Positions 4,733-6,907 of a DNA stretch of 6,907 nucleotides are shown piece by piece. The DNA comes from Alphaproteobacteria bacterium. GTDB lineage: Bacteria; Pseudomonadota; Alphaproteobacteria; Rhodobacterales; Rhodobacteraceae. Within the stretch, counting starts at the first letter, position 1; the number at the start of each line of letters is the position of its first letter. The DNA lies in contig JAADIC010000235.1 in the NCBI GenBank assembly GCA_013151535.1, positions 1 to 6,907 on the forward strand. Direction: 5' to 3'. The translations under genes and the position numbers were made by a program. The notes beneath the pieces are model-generated. The model ran no database searches. It saw only the letters and a list, made by a program, of their open reading frames with translations, and had not been told where the DNA came from.

Positions 4733-5662
4733 CTATTCTTCAATGCGCGGCAAATAGCTTCCCTTCTGGTCAACGATGAACCGGCGGAATTTCTCGGTTA
4801 CGGCGGTCAGGGGCATATCGCGGCGATGCATCAGGAACCATTGGCGGATGATTGGCACACCCGGTGCCTTGATTTGCACCAGCCGTCCGTCTTTCAATTC
4901 GCTGGCCACTGTGTGACCCGAGATCAGCGCAATCCCAAGCCCCGCGATCACCGCCTGCTTGATGGTTTCGTTGGTGCCCATACTCACAGTTCTATATCCG
5001 CGGCCTTCACCCAGACGATCCAACAATCGCTCCATCAGGATGCGGGTGCCCGAGCCACGCTCGCGCACCAGAAAGGTTTCCTCAAGCAGATCGTTGGGCG
5101 AAACGTCGCATCCAGTGGCCAGTTTGTGGCCCTTGGGCGCGATGAAAATATGCGGATGCGGCCCCAGAATTTCGGCGGTGGCCACTGGCGCGCGCGGTGG
5201 GCGGCCCATGATCGCCACATCCACCGCGCCGTCCATGACCAGTGCGATGATATCCTCGCGATTACCAATGCGCAGACCGACCTGAATATCGGGATTCTGC
5301 GCCTGAAAAGCCGACACAAGATGCGGCGCAAAATACTTTCCGGTGCTGACGACACCAATCGAAAGATGGCCGATTTTGCCCTGTCGAATTGATTTAACCC
5401 TGTCGTAACAACTGGTTAGCGAAGCCTCAATTTGCTTGGTCGAGCGCAGGACCTCCGACCCGGGCGAGGTCAGGCTGGTTTTGCCGTCGTTGCCCCGCAT
5501 CACCAGACGGGTGCCAAGGTTTTCTTCCAGCAGCTTCAGTTGTGTTGACACCGCAGGAGGTGTCAGGCCCAGCATTTCAGCCGCTGCGGTCAGCGAGCCA
5601 TTCTCGTTTATCGCCACCAGCGCGCGGAGCTGTTTCAGGGTTATCGCGGATTCATTAATCAT
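4733..5662 (-). CDS. cbbR: CbbR, LysR-type activator of Calvin-cycle genes
   Basis: A 309-residue LysR-type regulator of full length. The N-terminal helix-turn-helix lies around residues 23-42 (SLTAAAEMLGLTPPAVSTQL), followed by the linker helix to about 95. The effector domain holds CbbR-typical stretches: STGKYFAPHLVSAFQ, IMGRPPRAPVATAE, ILGPHPHIFIAPKGH, RERGSGTRILMERL, NETIKQAVIAGLGIALISGHTVASEL and RQWFLMHRRDMPL. CbbR activates cbb operons in response to metabolites such as RuBP or to redox/energy signals. It is divergent from cbbF with a 99-base gap, the classic arrangement, so the shared region probably holds both CbbR sites and the two promoters. The ATG at 5660-5662 is the only good start, but no Shine-Dalgarno sequence precedes it (see the promoter entry). 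Confidence 0.95.
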   Translation of the reverse strand: MINESAITLKQLRALVAINENGSLTAAAEMLGLTPPAVSTQLKLLEENLGTRLVMRGNDGKTSLTSPGSEVLRSTKQIEASLTSCYDRVKSIRQGKIGHLSIGVVSTGKYFAPHLVSAFQAQNPDIQVGLRIGNREDIIALVMDGAVDVAIMGRPPRAPVATAEILGPHPHIFIAPKGHKLATGCDVSPNDLLEETFLVRERGSGTRILMERLLDRLGEGRGYRTVSMGTNETIKQAVIAGLGIALISGHTVASELKDGRLVQIKAPGVPIIRQWFLMHRRDMPLTAVTEKFRRFIVDQKGSYLPRIEE

Positions 5663-5668
5663 AAATTT

Positions 5669-5696
5669 TATTTAACACGTCTGAGATTTTTTTCAA
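5669..5696 (-). promoter_or_regulatory. Candidate cbbR promoter giving a leaderless mRNA
   Basis: On the minus strand TTGAAA (5691-5696) and TAAATA (5669-5674) are spaced by 16 bases. The -10 ends only 6 bases before the cbbR ATG, so transcription would begin at or beside the start codon. This agrees with the lack of a ribosome-binding site there. The region is AT-rich, so chance matches are possible. Confidence 0.4.
5672..5695. promoter_or_regulatory. Candidate CbbR-binding sites
   Basis: TTA-N7-TGA (5672-5684) and TGA-N8-TCA (5682-5695) both fit the reported CbbR pattern TNA-N7/8-TNA and share one TGA. They lie between the divergent cbbR and cbbF genes and overlap the proposed cbbR promoter, which would allow the usual autoregulation plus activation of cbbF. 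The pattern is loose, so this is suggestive only. I did not find a clear -35/-10 pair for cbbF. Confidence 0.4.
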
Positions 5697-5761
5697 TTTC
5701 CTTTTTGCGCGATTCCCGTCAAACAAACCCCAGCACCGGACGAATCTCAGGGACTCACAAG

Positions 5762-6781
5762 ATGACCAAACCCGTGGATATTGCCAGTTGGCTGGCAACA
5801 CAATCCAACATTCCCGCCGATCTGGCCGAGGTTGTTCTGGCCATGTGCTCGGTTGGTAAAGACCTGTCGCGTAAAATCGCCCGCGGCGCGCTTGAAGGTG
5901 CCATGGGGGCCGCCGTGGGCGACAACACCGATGGCGACATTCAAAAGGCGCTGGACATCATCGCCGACGAGCATTTCTTCGCCGCCCTGAAAAACTCCGC
6001 CGTGCGCTGGTATGGCTCGGAAGAGCGCGAAGAGGTGATCGAGGCTAACCCGAAAGGGCATCTGGCGCTGGCCACCGACCCCTTGGATGGCTCATCAAAC
6101 ATCGACGTCAACGTTTCCATCGGCACGATCTTTTCGATCTACGAAGCCAAAGACGATCCGAACGAAAGTTTTCTGCGCCCTGGGACAGAACAGATCGTTG
6201 CGGGTTACATCATCTATGGGCCGCAAACCGGCCTGATGGTCAGCTTTGGTGCGGGCACGCAATTCTTTCTGCTTGACCCTGATCGCGGCGAATTCGTTTT
6301 GATGAACGAAAATGTCCGCGTGCCCGAGGCCAGCTCCGAATTTGCGATCAACGCGTCGAATTATCGCCACTGGAGCAAACCCGTGCGCGCCTATATCGAC
6401 GATTGCCTTGCGGGTGAAACCGGCCCGCGTGGCAAGAATTTCAACATGCGCTGGGTGGCCTCGCTAGTGGCCGAAGCCCACCGGATCATCACCCGGGGCG
6501 GTATTTTCCTCTATCCCAGTGACGCGCGCAAAGGCTATGAAGACGGGCGTTTGCGCATGGTTTACGAATGCGCGCCGATTGCCATGCTGGTTGAACAGGC
6601 AGGTGGGCTGGCCACGGATGGCTCTGACCGTCTGCTGGAACAGACCGTCAAAACCCTGCATTCGCGCACACCGCTGGTTTTTGGCACACCTGACAAGGTC
6701 AACCGCGTCGCCACCTATCACGACCTACCTGATAACGAGACCTCTGCCCTTTTCCGCGAACGCGGCCTTTTCCGAGATTAA
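5762..6781 (+). CDS. cbbF: Class I fructose-1,6-bisphosphatase (Calvin cycle)
   Basis: A 339-residue class I FBPase of normal length. It removes the 1-phosphate from fructose 1,6-bisphosphate (and possibly sedoheptulose 1,7-bisphosphate) in RuBP regeneration. Signature motifs are the metal-binding DPLDGSSNIDVNVSIGTIFS from Asp106, the substrate region NFNMRWVASLVAEAH (227-240), GGIFLYP (246-252), and RMVYECAPIAMLVEQAGG with metal ligand Glu269. LHSRTPLVFG (299-308) closes the fold. The ATG at 5762 follows CAGGGA at 8-9 bases. An upstream in-frame ATG at 5705 adds 19 unrelated residues and has no ribosome site. The position divergent to cbbR and 12 bases before phosphoribulokinase marks it as cbbF, first gene of a cbb operon, rather than a housekeeping gluconeogenic copy. 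Confidence 0.96.
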   Translation: MTKPVDIASWLATQSNIPADLAEVVLAMCSVGKDLSRKIARGALEGAMGAAVGDNTDGDIQKALDIIADEHFFAALKNSAVRWYGSEEREEVIEANPKGHLALATDPLDGSSNIDVNVSIGTIFSIYEAKDDPNESFLRPGTEQIVAGYIIYGPQTGLMVSFGAGTQFFLLDPDRGEFVLMNENVRVPEASSEFAINASNYRHWSKPVRAYIDDCLAGETGPRGKNFNMRWVASLVAEAHRIITRGGIFLYPSDARKGYEDGRLRMVYECAPIAMLVEQAGGLATDGSDRLLEQTVKTLHSRTPLVFGTPDKVNRVATYHDLPDNETSALFRERGLFRD

Positions 6782-6793
6782 GGAACCAGTGAC

Positions 6794-6907
6794 ATGAGCA
6801 TGAAACACCCCATTATATCCGTGACTGGCTCGTCAGGTGCCGGCACTTCGACCGTCAAAAACACGTTTGACAAGATTTTCCGCCGTGAAGGTGTGAAATC
6901 CGTGTCA
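6794..6907 (+). CDS. cbbP: Phosphoribulokinase, 5' end
   Basis: The first 38 codons are visible and the gene runs off the window; the proteobacterial enzyme is about 290 residues. The start MSMKHPIISVTG leads into the P-loop GSSGAGTST (12-20) and KNTFDKIFRREGVKSVS, typical of the bacterial PRK family. The enzyme phosphorylates ribulose 5-phosphate to RuBP using ATP, the step that is specific to the Calvin cycle. AAGGA overlapping the cbbF stop (TAAGGA) is the ribosome-binding site for the ATG at 6794. A second in-frame ATG at 6800 is possible but less well spaced. The 12-base gap to cbbF shows co-transcription. RuBisCO and other cbb genes would be expected further right. Confidence 0.94.
   Translation, partial: MSMKHPIISVTGSSGAGTSTVKNTFDKIFRREGVKSVS

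Noticed and set aside
4688..5392. Plus-strand open frame of 234 codons opposite cbbR
   Set aside because: It is antisense to a full-length CbbR, has no recognisable domain and overlaps the mrp promoter.
5705..5761. N-terminal extension of cbbF by 19 residues
   Set aside because: No ribosome site, unrelated residues, and FBPase normally begins at the chosen ATG.

Overview
The window looks like a piece of an alphaproteobacterial chromosome, most likely Rhodobacterales/Roseobacter-like, from a sulfur-oxidising, CO2-fixing bacterium. This rests on protein flavour (CbbR, class I fructose-1,6-bisphosphatase and phosphoribulokinase of the Rhodobacter type), a moderately high G+C content judged by eye, and the cbbR/cbbF-cbbP divergent layout known from Rhodobacter. 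I ran no searches, so the taxonomy is inference.

Layout. (1) 1-876 (+): the 3' two-thirds of a CobB/CbiA-type amidotransferase, best read as DsrN (siroheme amidation for reverse dissimilatory sulfite reductase). It ends at a terminator shared with the convergent gene. (2) 936-1711 (-): a two-gene dsrE2-tusA unit for cytoplasmic sulfur (persulfide) relay, with a good sigma70-type promoter and an AT-rich inverted repeat over the predicted start of transcription. (3) 1925-2227 (+): a divergent ArsR-family repressor whose two cysteines, 66 residues apart, match the SqrR/BigR reactive-sulfur sensors. (4) 2402-3486 (+): a YeeE/YedE sulfur (thiosulfate-type) transporter split by an apparent one-base deletion near 2881, followed by a strong terminator. 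Its upstream region holds a perfect TGTAA-N5-TTACA dyad and a 5' UTR hairpin. (5) 3545-4648 (-): an Mrp/ApbC iron-sulfur carrier ATPase with its own near-consensus promoter. (6) 4733-5662 (-): the LysR-type regulator CbbR. (7) 5762-6907 (+): cbbF (fructose-1,6-bisphosphatase) and the first 38 codons of cbbP (phosphoribulokinase), the start of a Calvin-cycle operon.

How it fits together. The left half imports sulfur compounds (YeeE), passes sulfane sulfur along cytoplasmic carriers (DsrE2, TusA) and supplies the amidated siroheme needed by DsrAB (DsrN). A persulfide-sensing repressor probably controls the carrier and transporter genes. Mrp would support the heavy iron-sulfur cluster demand. 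The right half uses the resulting electrons for CO2 fixation through a CbbR-controlled cbb operon. The most notable points are the sulfur-sensing regulatory hub at 1712-2401, the broken transporter frame, and the close linkage of sulfur oxidation and Calvin-cycle genes. No mobile elements, RNA genes, CRISPR arrays or long direct repeats were seen. No stretch longer than about 215 bases lacks a gene.
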